From assembly GCA_946402595.1 (NCBI GenBank), contig CAMIWY010000070.1, positions 1 through 7,168 of the forward strand: DNA of 7,168 nucleotides, written 5' to 3'. A model generated the notes under the pieces. That model was not told the origin of the DNA, searched no databases, and was given only the letters and a program-made list of their open reading frames with translations. Within the stretch, counting starts at the first letter, position 1. Each line of letters begins with the position of its first letter. Source of the stretch: an uncultured Clostridia bacterium (GTDB taxonomy: Bacteria > Bacillota > Clostridia > Peptostreptococcales > Anaerovoracaceae). Of the stretch, positions 1 to 6,037 are shown piece after piece. The position numbers and the translations under genes were made by a program.

Positions 1-1071
1 TTCTTCAATGCTGTCAACACCCGGAAGTATGTGTCTGTCAGAATCCGTTACAGCGGCATAACCCTTGGAGAAGATATTACGCGGATCATTTTCTCTTATC
101 ATGATCATGGCCTTTTCAACAGCACTGCGGGCTTCCGTGATCTTTCCTCTCATGTTGGAGTGCAGAAGGTCCGTTCTCGATGAGAGGAGCAGACGCTCAG
201 ATTCTATCTTCTGACGCATCGCCTTCATGAGCATCTGTCTGCAGTAAACGATCTCATCTCTCAGCTCGTATGTGTTCATTACAGCTATATCCGCAGCAGC
301 TGTTGGTGTCTCTGCTCTGAGGTCTGCGACAAAATCACTGATCGAAACGTCTGATTCATGTCCGACAGCGCTGATAACCGGTATCTGCGAAGCGAATATA
401 GCCCGTGCGACGCCCTCGTCATTGAAGGCAGCCAGGTCTTCAGGCGATCCGCCGCCCCTGCCTACTATCAGGGTATCGATACGAAGACCCGAAGCTGCAA
501 GAGAGTTGGCAAGTTCGATATTGCGGATGATGCTTGCCGGAGCTCCCTCACCCTGCACCTGAGTCGGGAATATGAGTATGTCTGTAAGATCATTCTTTGA
601 TGTGATGATCTTCTTGATATCTTCTATGGCAGCACCTGTTGCAGATGTGACGATGCCGACCCTGAGAGGAAACTCAGGTATTGGCTTCTTCCATTTCTTA
701 TCAAAAAGGCCCTCATCTTCAAGCAGCTTCTTTATCCTGTTGAACTCTGCCATCAGAGCTCCCTGCCCGGCATCCTCGATATGAGTGATGCTGAGTGAAT
801 AGCTGCCGCCTTTAGCATACGGGCTGATATCCGCTATCACTATGACCTTCCTGCCGTTTTCAAGAAGGCTGGTGTCTATCCTGCGTATATTCGATGCCCA
901 TATCGCGCACTTTATCATACTGCCGGCATCCTTGAGAGTAAGGTATATGTGCTGCCCGCTTCTGCTGAGACCTGAGATCTCTCCCTCCACAGGAAGATTG
1001 CGGAGACGGAAATCGTCTCTCAGCTTCTTGGCTATGTATTCATTTACCTGTGTTACTGTTGCCGGTTTCAT
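1..1071 (-). CDS. xseA: Exodeoxyribonuclease VII large subunit (3' end outside window)
   Basis: Large, catalytic subunit of exonuclease VII, which degrades single-stranded DNA from both ends to short oligonucleotides together with many copies of XseB. I translated 357 codons from the ATG at 1071-1069, open to the left edge. Residues 1-100 are the OB-fold DNA-binding domain (starting MKPATVTQVNEYI, with GEISGLSRSGQHIYLTLKD). The catalytic domain follows: VGIVTSATGAAIEDI (138-152), VGRGGGSPEDLAAFNDE (203-219) and ISAVGHESDVSISDFVAD (233-250). D151, R205, H238 and D241 match the positions reported as essential in the E. coli enzyme. A helical stretch (261-326) leads into the C-terminal GYAAV motif (337-341). 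About 30-50 residues should remain beyond the window. The helical arm is clearly shorter than in E. coli XseA. The start lies 8 nt after the Kae1-like stop, with no good Shine-Dalgarno, so translation is probably coupled. xseB would be expected next, outside the window. Confidence 0.97.
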   Translation of the reverse strand, partial: MKPATVTQVNEYIAKKLRDDFRLRNLPVEGEISGLSRSGQHIYLTLKDAGSMIKCAIWASNIRRIDTSLLENGRKVIVIADISPYAKGGSYSLSITHIEDAGQGALMAEFNRIKKLLEDEGLFDKKWKKPIPEFPLRVGIVTSATGAAIEDIKKIITSKNDLTDILIFPTQVQGEGAPASIIRNIELANSLAASGLRIDTLIVGRGGGSPEDLAAFNDEGVARAIFASQIPVISAVGHESDVSISDFVADLRAETPTAAADIAVMNTYELRDEIVYCRQMLMKAMRQKIESERLLLSSRTDLLHSNMRGKITEARSAVEKAMIMIRENDPRNIFSKGYAAVTDSDRHILPGVDSIEE

Positions 1072-1079
1072 TATCGTTT

Positions 1080-2048
1080 CTATCTGCTGTGGACCCTTCT
1101 TGCCAGGCGTGCGATACCTACGGCGTTGTCACCTGAAAGAACAGGATCACCGAATATGATCTGAGGCTCTGACCCGCACTTTTCTGCAATGGATCTTCTT
1201 ATGAATGAGCTTGCTGATACGCCGCCTGCCATATAAACGGTATCCGTTCCGGCAGCGGCTGCAGAACCTGCAGCTGATGATGCCAGAAGCTCAGCAATGC
1301 GCTCGAATATGCTGTATGCGAGATGTGGGTATTCCTCCGCATCAGAAGCTTCTATCATCCGCAGGACCTGAGTCTCTGTACCGGAGAGATTGAACTCACC
1401 GTCTGTGGTCTTTATGCGCGGCAGACAGGACTTTACCCTGCCGTTCGCTGCATAGTATGTCTCTGCGAGGTCATCAAGATAGGCTCCTGAAGGAAAAGGA
1501 TATCCCATAGCGACGCCGGCTCTGTCGATGAGCTGGCCTGCGGATATGTCTCTGGTCCCTCCGCATATCTCCATTCTGTATCCGCCTTCATCAGGCTCAC
1601 AGATAAGAAACTCTGTGGTGCCGCCGCTCAGATGAAACAGAACTGATCTGCGCATGTCCGTATCAGGGCTGTTTTCTATTATTGCAGCAGCATGACCTTC
1701 CTGATGTGAAAACTCATGAAGAGGGATACCTAGCACCGCAGACATTTCCCTGGCGGCGTTGACTCCCGCAAGAAAGCAAGGCATATATGATCCCTCGACT
1801 CTTCTCGGACGTGACGAAACACCTGCCGCGCGTATCGCGGAAACGTCTACTGAACAGGACATCTCCTCTATATACTCCGGCAGGCGGTTGGAATGTCGGA
1901 AGAATGCTTCAGACTGCCTGAGACCCCTGCTGCCCTGAGGTACTTCCAGATACACGGATCTTTCGAATACCGTTTGGTTGTCTCCGTCAGTTACAGCCAC
2001 TGAGGTCTTGTAATTTGATGTGTCAATGCCGAGATAAAGATCAGGCAT
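1080..2048 (-). CDS. Divergent TsaD/Kae1 paralog (O-sialoglycoprotein endopeptidase-like), function unknown
   Basis: A 322-residue ASKHA-fold protein of the Kae1/TsaD superfamily. The first ATP-binding strand is YLGIDTSNYKTSVAV (5-19). The HxxxH metal site is FSHQEGHAAA (H115, H119). The phosphate loop is HLSGGTTEF (139-147). GTRDISAGQLIDRAG (164-178) and GYPFPSG (182-188) follow, then MAGGVSAS (273-280) and SGDNAVGIA (305-313), where D307 is the likely third metal ligand. It differs from true TsaD where TsaD has SCDET (here SNYKT), SGGHT (here SGGTT) and YPGG (here FPSG). The segments GLRQSEAFFRHSNRLPEY (42-59) and SSRPRRVEGSYMPCFLAG (78-95) are, as I recall, typical of a clostridial TsaD-like subfamily annotated as O-sialoglycoprotein endopeptidase. 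I know of no experimental role. Metal and nucleotide binding are likely retained; the substrate is unknown. It is unlikely to be the cell's only t6A enzyme. It starts 6 nt after nusB, with GGGGAG 9 nt upstream of the ATG. Confidence 0.86.
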   Translation of the reverse strand: MPDLYLGIDTSNYKTSVAVTDGDNQTVFERSVYLEVPQGSRGLRQSEAFFRHSNRLPEYIEEMSCSVDVSAIRAAGVSSRPRRVEGSYMPCFLAGVNAAREMSAVLGIPLHEFSHQEGHAAAIIENSPDTDMRRSVLFHLSGGTTEFLICEPDEGGYRMEICGGTRDISAGQLIDRAGVAMGYPFPSGAYLDDLAETYYAANGRVKSCLPRIKTTDGEFNLSGTETQVLRMIEASDAEEYPHLAYSIFERIAELLASSAAGSAAAAGTDTVYMAGGVSASSFIRRSIAEKCGSEPQIIFGDPVLSGDNAVGIARLARRVHSR

Positions 2049-2054
2049 GCTGCC

Positions 2055-2471
2055 TTACTCCCCGCTCTTCTTCTGTGAACTGAGATACTTGTCGATCTTG
2101 CTCAGGACGGAGTTTACGAATGCGTAGGACTTCTCGTCGCTGAATCTCTTTGACATTTTGACAGCCTCATTGATCGATACGCTGCCCGGGATCGAATCGA
2201 CATACATCATCTCTGCTACGGCCGTTCTGAGTATGGCAAGGTCTGTGCGTGCCACACGTTCGAATGACCACTTGTCGAGGTTGGCTCTGATGATCTCGTC
2301 GATCTCTCCGATATGATCTCTTACAGCCTCGAGCGTGGCTACAGCCTGAGGCTTGTTCATTATCTTGACGTTTTCATCTACCGGGCTCGCCTTTTCGTAG
2401 TCGAATTCGCCGTTGATGTCCATCTGGTAGATGAGCTGCATTGTCTTTTCTCTTATCTCTTCTCTGTTCAT
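2055..2471 (-). CDS. nusB: Transcription antitermination factor NusB
   Basis: All-helical RNA-binding protein of 138 residues, the usual family length. With NusE (ribosomal protein S10) it binds boxA in nascent RNA and supports antitermination, mainly of rRNA operons. Visible family features are the N-terminal REEIREKTMQLIYQMD (3-18), the central IDEIIRANLDKWSFERVARTD (57-77), ILRTAVAEMMY (80-90), and the strongly conserved block SIPGSVSINEAVKMSKRF (93-110) followed by SYAFVNSVLSKID (115-127). The ATG directly follows the TAA of the Asp23-family gene. It is served by an AGGAG inside the end of that gene, so the two are very likely co-translated. The asp23-nusB pair matches yqhY-nusB of Bacillus. 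The C-terminus ends in a short charged tail, which is ordinary. Confidence 0.97.
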   Translation of the reverse strand: MNREEIREKTMQLIYQMDINGEFDYEKASPVDENVKIMNKPQAVATLEAVRDHIGEIDEIIRANLDKWSFERVARTDLAILRTAVAEMMYVDSIPGSVSINEAVKMSKRFSDEKSYAFVNSVLSKIDKYLSSQKKSGE

Positions 2472-2810
2472 TTATGACTCCTGGTTGCCTGGATTTCTTT
2501 CGTCTATGCCTTCGACTGTAATGTTTACAGCCTTTATCTCGAGTCCCGTTTCTGCTTCTATATTGTTCTTGACCTTGGTCTGTATGTCATAGCAAAGCTG
2601 CGGGATGTTGACGCCGAAATATACGATGATATCCAGATTGATAGTTATCAGCTCGTCTTCGGTCGTCACCCTTATACCCGGATTGATGAGTCCTCTTCCG
2701 AACGCGGTCTGGATGTTCTCCGTGAGAGAGGCGCCGGCAAAACGGCTGACATCATCAAATGCGAGGACTTCCTTCTCTATGAGTTCTATGAATTTTACAT
2801 CATCATTCAT
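2472..2810 (-). CDS. Asp23/Gls24 family envelope stress response protein (YqhY-like)
   Basis: Small acidic protein (112 residues) of the Asp23/Gls24 family (Pfam PF03780). It has an N-terminal region with FAGASLTENIQTAFGRG (24-40), a beta segment ELITINLDIIVYFGVNIPQ (53-71), a helix CYDIQTKVKNNIEAETGL (73-90), and the closing strand EIKAVNITVEGID (91-103). The family diagnostic is the GVNIP...YDIQ..VK...E..TGL.....NI.V.GI pattern, which is intact. Position next to nusB makes it the counterpart of B. subtilis YqhY, which lies beside the accBC fatty-acid genes and has been linked to control of acetyl-CoA carboxylase. That role is known for Bacillus and only inferred here. There are no membrane segments or signal peptide. 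The ATG overlaps the upstream gene's end by 8 nt (ATGAATGA). An AAGGA at 2819-2823 lies 8 nt upstream of the start. Confidence 0.95.
   Translation of the reverse strand: MNDDVKFIELIEKEVLAFDDVSRFAGASLTENIQTAFGRGLINPGIRVTTEDELITINLDIIVYFGVNIPQLCYDIQTKVKNNIEAETGLEIKAVNITVEGIDERNPGNQES
2478..2482 (-). promoter_or_regulatory. Ribosome binding site for nusB
   Basis: The minus strand reads AGGAG, 6 nt before the nusB ATG at 2471-2469. It lies inside the last codons of the Asp23-family gene, whose TAA directly abuts the nusB ATG. This fixes the nusB start and implies that ribosomes finishing the upstream gene can restart at once. Confidence 0.8.
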
Positions 2811-4104
2811 CGTCTTCGTCCTTCTGTTCCAGCTTGACTATGCGGATCTTCCCTATTCTTCTGTCCTTGACCTTGAGGATCGTGAACTCATAATCCTCAT
2901 ATCTTACAGGCTCATATTTTACTCTTTCCTTAGGGATCTCACCCATAAGGTCGATGATAAAGCCTCCGATCGTTTCACTGGTCTCGGATTCAAGCTCAAC
3001 ACCTGTCTCTTCCTCAAGATCGTCAAGGTAAACATTACCGTCGACGATAAATGTGTTATCGTCGATTTTCTCTATGATCCTGTCTTCTTCGTCAAATTCA
3101 TCATCAATGTCGCCAACGATCTGCTCGATGATATCCTCAACCGTGACGATTCCGCTGAATCCGCCGTATTCGTCTATCAGGATAGCGAGATGCTGCCTGT
3201 TGATCTGCAGTTCACGGAACAGTGCATCGATGTTCTTGGTCTCCGGTACGAAATATGCAGGCCTCAGAAGCTTTTTGAGATTGATGTTGTCAAAACCCTT
3301 CCGTGCTCCGTTGTACAGGTAGTCCTTGATGTGTAGTATGCCGACGATGTTGTCAGGATCGCCCTTGTACACAGGGATCCTGGAGTGAGTCAGCTCCATC
3401 ATCTCATCGAAGTATTCGCTTCTGTCATCATCAAGGTCGATCATGAATACGTCAGTACGCGGAGTCATGATCTCATATGCAAGAAGGTCATCGAACTCGA
3501 ATATGGAGTCGATCATTCTGCGGCCTTCCTCCTTGATCTCGCCTGATTCCTGACCTCTGTCAAGCATGGACATGACTTTGTCCTCTGAAAAATATGAATC
3601 ATCGACATCAGTTTTCTTCCCCATTATTGTCAGGAAGACATTGGCTATTCCTTTGCAGATCCATACGAGTGGAAATGTGATCACATATATGAACTGCTGA
3701 AAGCCGATCAGCTTTACACCGGTCTCTTCACTTGACTGAGCAGCGATCTTCTTGGGAAGAATGTCACTCAGTGAGGTGTATATGATGTAAAACCCAAGGT
3801 TGCAGGCTGCAAGCAGAGGCGCGTTCAAGCGGTGATACATGACAGCATTGAAGATCATGAATGCTGCTATGATGCTTATGAAGCTTGCTGCGTGGTCTGC
3901 ATAATGATACTTTGAAGGTTTTGCAAGAAAACCTGTAACAGCCTGAAGGCTTTTGTTATCAGGCTCATCCTCGAGCATCTCCTTGATAGCGTTGCGGTCG
4001 ATATAATCAAGAGCTCTCTTGGAAGCTACTACAAGGGAGTTGATGATCATTATCAGTATGATCATGCATACGGGTAAATATAACGGCCAACTGTCATCGG
4101 TCAT
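2803..4104 (-). CDS. CNNM-domain / CBS-pair / CorC-HlyC membrane protein (hemolysin C family)
   Basis: Membrane protein of 433 residues, the normal family length. An N-terminal DUF21/CNNM membrane domain has hydrophobic segments near 8-28, 72-90, 95-112 and 134-160. A CBS pair spans about 210-335: YEIMTPRTDVFMID (210-223), HSRIPVYKGDPDNIVGILHIKD (240-261), and LAILIDEYGGFSGIVTVEDI (306-325) with GDIDDEFDEE (331-340). A CorC_HlyC/transporter-associated domain (346-424) ends in an acidic tail. Relatives (CorC, YhdP, MpfA, CNNM proteins) are Mg2+ efflux or Mg2+-homeostasis proteins, and CBS pairs of this type bind ATP-Mg. The soluble half is textbook, but the membrane half is not. The first helix lacks the common SAFFSxxE-type signature, and SDILPK (113-118) replaces GEILPK. 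True hemolysin activity is not implied. It begins 27 nt after trhP, the largest gap in the window, with a weak AAAGG 11 nt upstream of the ATG. Confidence 0.91.
   Translation of the reverse strand: MTDDSWPLYLPVCMIILIMIINSLVVASKRALDYIDRNAIKEMLEDEPDNKSLQAVTGFLAKPSKYHYADHAASFISIIAAFMIFNAVMYHRLNAPLLAACNLGFYIIYTSLSDILPKKIAAQSSEETGVKLIGFQQFIYVITFPLVWICKGIANVFLTIMGKKTDVDDSYFSEDKVMSMLDRGQESGEIKEEGRRMIDSIFEFDDLLAYEIMTPRTDVFMIDLDDDRSEYFDEMMELTHSRIPVYKGDPDNIVGILHIKDYLYNGARKGFDNINLKKLLRPAYFVPETKNIDALFRELQINRQHLAILIDEYGGFSGIVTVEDIIEQIVGDIDDEFDEEDRIIEKIDDNTFIVDGNVYLDDLEEETGVELESETSETIGGFIIDLMGEIPKERVKYEPVRYEDYEFTILKVKDRRIGKIRIVKLEQKDEDDE
2819..2823 (-). promoter_or_regulatory. Ribosome binding site for the Asp23-family gene
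   Basis: The minus strand reads AAGGA (within AGAAGGA), 8 nt before the ATG at 2810-2808. It lies inside the 3' end of the CNNM/CBS gene. It supports the start that overlaps the upstream stop by 8 nt. Confidence 0.72.
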
Positions 4105-4131
4105 GGTTATTACTGCCTTTCTTATATAAGA

Positions 4132-5376
4132 CTACTGGTCTTTCTTCTTACGCATGATGAAGTTCTCCTCCGGAACGCGTTTGAACCTGATCTTCAGTAT
4201 CTGCTGAGGATGAGGCGCGCTCTCTACCGGATTGCCTTCTTCATCGTACATTTCTTCTATAACTTCTTCGTAGTAAGGTGTCATCGGACCGAATATCTCG
4301 ATTGTGTCACCTACCGAGAACTTGTTTCTCTGCTCTACAGTGGTAAGACCTGTCTTCTCATCTGTAGTCCTGACAAGTCCTACGAATGAATAGTCTCTTG
4401 TATAGTCGCTCGTCAGGTAGTTCTGATCCCTGTCTGTCGGCTTGTGATAGTAGAAGCCGTGAGTGAACTCGCGGTGGCTTGCCTTGCAGAGTTCGTCAAA
4501 ATCCGAAGGATCATAGACGTAATTATCAGGATCCGCAAGGTACTTGTCTATTGCCGACCTGTAGGCGGATACAACTGTCGCAACATAGTACATCGACTTC
4601 ATCCTGCCTTCGATCTTGAACGATGTGACTCCGGCGTTTACAAGATCAGGGATGCAGTCTATCATGCACAGGTCCCTTGAATTCATGATGTAGCTGCCTC
4701 GTGCATCTTCTTCGATCGGATAGTATTCCCCCGGTCTCTGCTCCTCAACGAGTGAATATTTCCATCTGCACGGATGAGTGCATGCTCCCCTGTTTGCATC
4801 TCTGCCGGCCATGAAGTTGCTGAGAAGGCATCTTCCGGAATATGAGATGCACATTGCTCCGTGCATGAATGCTTCGATCTCTATATCGTCAGGAAGCTGT
4901 CTTCTCATCTCAGTGAGTTCCGCCAGGCTCATCTCCCTTGCAGCTACGATGCGCTTTACGCCCTGTTTTACCCAGAATGCAGCTGTGAGATAGTTGGTGG
5001 TATTGGCCTGGGTGGAGAGATGGATCTCAGCGTCCGGTATCTGCTCTTTTATAAGCCCCATAACGCCCGGATCCGAGACGAGAAATGCGTCGATTGGAAT
5101 ATCCCTGATTTTGCCGATATAGTCCCTCAGAACCGGAATATCGTCGTTATGGGCATATATATTCAGTGTCATGTATCCCTTGCGGCCGCGCTCATGGATG
5201 AAATCCATGGCTTCACTGATCTCATCAACGCTGAGATTGCCTGCGCCTGCCCTGAGGCTACCGATCTGTCCGCCGAAATAAACGGCGTCAGCACCGAATA
5301 TGATAGCTGTCCTGAGCTTTTCCATGTCTCCCGCAGGTGCGAGGAGTTCAAGTTTCAAATCTTTTCTGTCAGTCAT
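4132..5376 (-). CDS. trhP: U32-family tRNA hydroxylation protein TrhP (YrrO/YegQ-like)
   Basis: A 414-residue U32 protein. Members of this branch (E. coli TrhP/YegQ, B. subtilis YrrN/YrrO) hydroxylate the wobble uridine U34 to 5-hydroxyuridine with prephenate as a factor, using an Fe-S cluster. The old peptidase label is probably misleading here. The N-terminal barrel starts with LELLAPAGDMEKLRTAI (9-25) and GADAVYFGG (28-36). The full U32 signature is present (E168, F170, G173, C176, G181, C183, S186). C176, C183, C199 and C203 (the latter two in RGACTHPCRWKY) are the likely four cluster ligands. FKIEGRMKS (253-261) and a C-terminal barrel with FSVGDTIEI (353-361) complete the architecture. 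The length fits YrrO (TrhP2) better than the shorter YrrN. The start overlaps trmR by 8 nt (ATGACTGA) with no evident ribosome site, so coupling is likely. The adjacent methyltransferase gene strongly supports the tRNA role over collagenase-type activity. Confidence 0.93.
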   Translation of the reverse strand: MTDRKDLKLELLAPAGDMEKLRTAIIFGADAVYFGGQIGSLRAGAGNLSVDEISEAMDFIHERGRKGYMTLNIYAHNDDIPVLRDYIGKIRDIPIDAFLVSDPGVMGLIKEQIPDAEIHLSTQANTTNYLTAAFWVKQGVKRIVAAREMSLAELTEMRRQLPDDIEIEAFMHGAMCISYSGRCLLSNFMAGRDANRGACTHPCRWKYSLVEEQRPGEYYPIEEDARGSYIMNSRDLCMIDCIPDLVNAGVTSFKIEGRMKSMYYVATVVSAYRSAIDKYLADPDNYVYDPSDFDELCKASHREFTHGFYYHKPTDRDQNYLTSDYTRDYSFVGLVRTTDEKTGLTTVEQRNKFSVGDTIEIFGPMTPYYEEVIEEMYDEEGNPVESAPHPQQILKIRFKRVPEENFIMRKKKDQ

Positions 5377-6037
5377 TTAGTCTGATAACGGCCAGTCCGT
5401 CACCGCTCGAAAGCAGTGAAACGGTCAGGTCTTCCCTTTCGTTTATATAATCTATGAACATACGCATGTATTTGACATTGGTGCGGTGTCTTCTGGCACC
5501 TTCATATGACCTGTCTACTGTCCATCCATGCATAAGAATATTGTCGCATACGATAACAGAGCCGGGCCTGGTAAGCTGCTCAGCTCTGTCGAAGAACTCT
5601 CTGTAATGGCTCTTCCCTGCGTCTATAAAAACAAAGTCAAACGGCTCTGCGCTGCCTGACTTCTGCTCCTCTATCATCCGGTCAAGGACCTTGTCTGCAT
5701 CACCTGTGCGGAAGTCTATTCTGCTGCCTTCAGGCCTCGATGCAAAATTCTCTTCAGCAACAGGGATCATGTGCTCATTCCTGTCTATCGTTGTTACTGT
5801 TGCTTCAGGAAGTTTACGCGTGAAAAACAGAGCGGAATAGCCGTATGCTGTTCCTATTTCGAGGATCCTTCGCGGCTGTGTCAGCTCGAGAAGCAGAGAG
5901 AGAAATGACTCCGTTTCCCTCAGGATCAGAGGAACATTGTTCGATTCGTTGTATTCGCGGAATGCTCCGAGGTCCTCATCGAGAGGTCTGTAGTGCGAGC
6001 TGATGTATTCAGTAACTTTATCACTGGTAAAGCTCAT
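5369..6037 (-). CDS. trmR: tRNA 5-hydroxyuridine O-methyltransferase TrmR (YrrM-like)
   Basis: Class I SAM-dependent O-methyltransferase of 222 residues in the COMT-like family (methyltransferase type 3). B. subtilis TrmR (YrrM) methylates ho5U34 in tRNA to 5-methoxyuridine. SAM-binding motif I is ILEIGTAYGYSAL (58-70), the acidic strand is VTTIDRNE (81-88), and TGDADKVL (111-118) follows. The metal-binding positions fit D139 in FDFVFIDAGKSHY (133-145) and D165-N166 in VIVCDNIL (161-168). SGDGLAVIRL (211-220) is the usual C-terminal strand. A related small-molecule (caffeoyl-CoA-type) methyltransferase could look similar. However, placement between mltG and the U32 gene, as in yrrL-yrrM-yrrN/O, makes the tRNA assignment strong. 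The ATG overlaps the mltG stop by one base (TGATG), with AAGAGGG 9 nt upstream inside mltG. Confidence 0.91.
   Translation of the reverse strand: MSFTSDKVTEYISSHYRPLDEDLGAFREYNESNNVPLILRETESFLSLLLELTQPRRILEIGTAYGYSALFFTRKLPEATVTTIDRNEHMIPVAEENFASRPEGSRIDFRTGDADKVLDRMIEEQKSGSAEPFDFVFIDAGKSHYREFFDRAEQLTRPGSVIVCDNILMHGWTVDRSYEGARRHRTNVKYMRMFIDYINEREDLTVSLLSSGDGLAVIRLND

Noticed and set aside
842..1159. A 105-codon plus-strand open frame spanning the xseA/Kae1-like junction
   Set aside because: It is antisense to the conserved starts and ends of both genes and has no family resemblance.
1080..2048. Calling the Kae1-like gene tsaD
   Set aside because: Several TsaD consensus positions are changed, and the subfamily-specific motifs differ from the t6A enzyme, so I leave the symbol blank.
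2605..3336. A 243-codon plus-strand open frame opposite the Asp23 and CNNM/CBS genes
   Set aside because: It lies antisense to two well-supported genes, its translation matches no family I know, and it crosses both genes. It is a mirror frame of GC-skewed coding DNA.
4120..4131. A perfect 12-base palindrome TCTTATATAAGA in the 27-nt gap between trhP and the CNNM gene, considered as a terminator, operator or -10 box
   Set aside because: It has no loop and no GC stem or T-run, so it is not a terminator. No -35-like element is at the right distance. A 12-base palindrome is expected about once or twice by chance in a window this size.
4132..5376. Calling the U32 gene a collagenase or protease
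   Set aside because: The C-terminal extension, the four cluster cysteines and the neighbouring trmR fit the tRNA hydroxylation branch instead.
4861..5385. A 174-codon plus-strand open frame opposite trhP
   Set aside because: It is entirely antisense to a conserved gene with the complete U32 signature. No recognisable domain.
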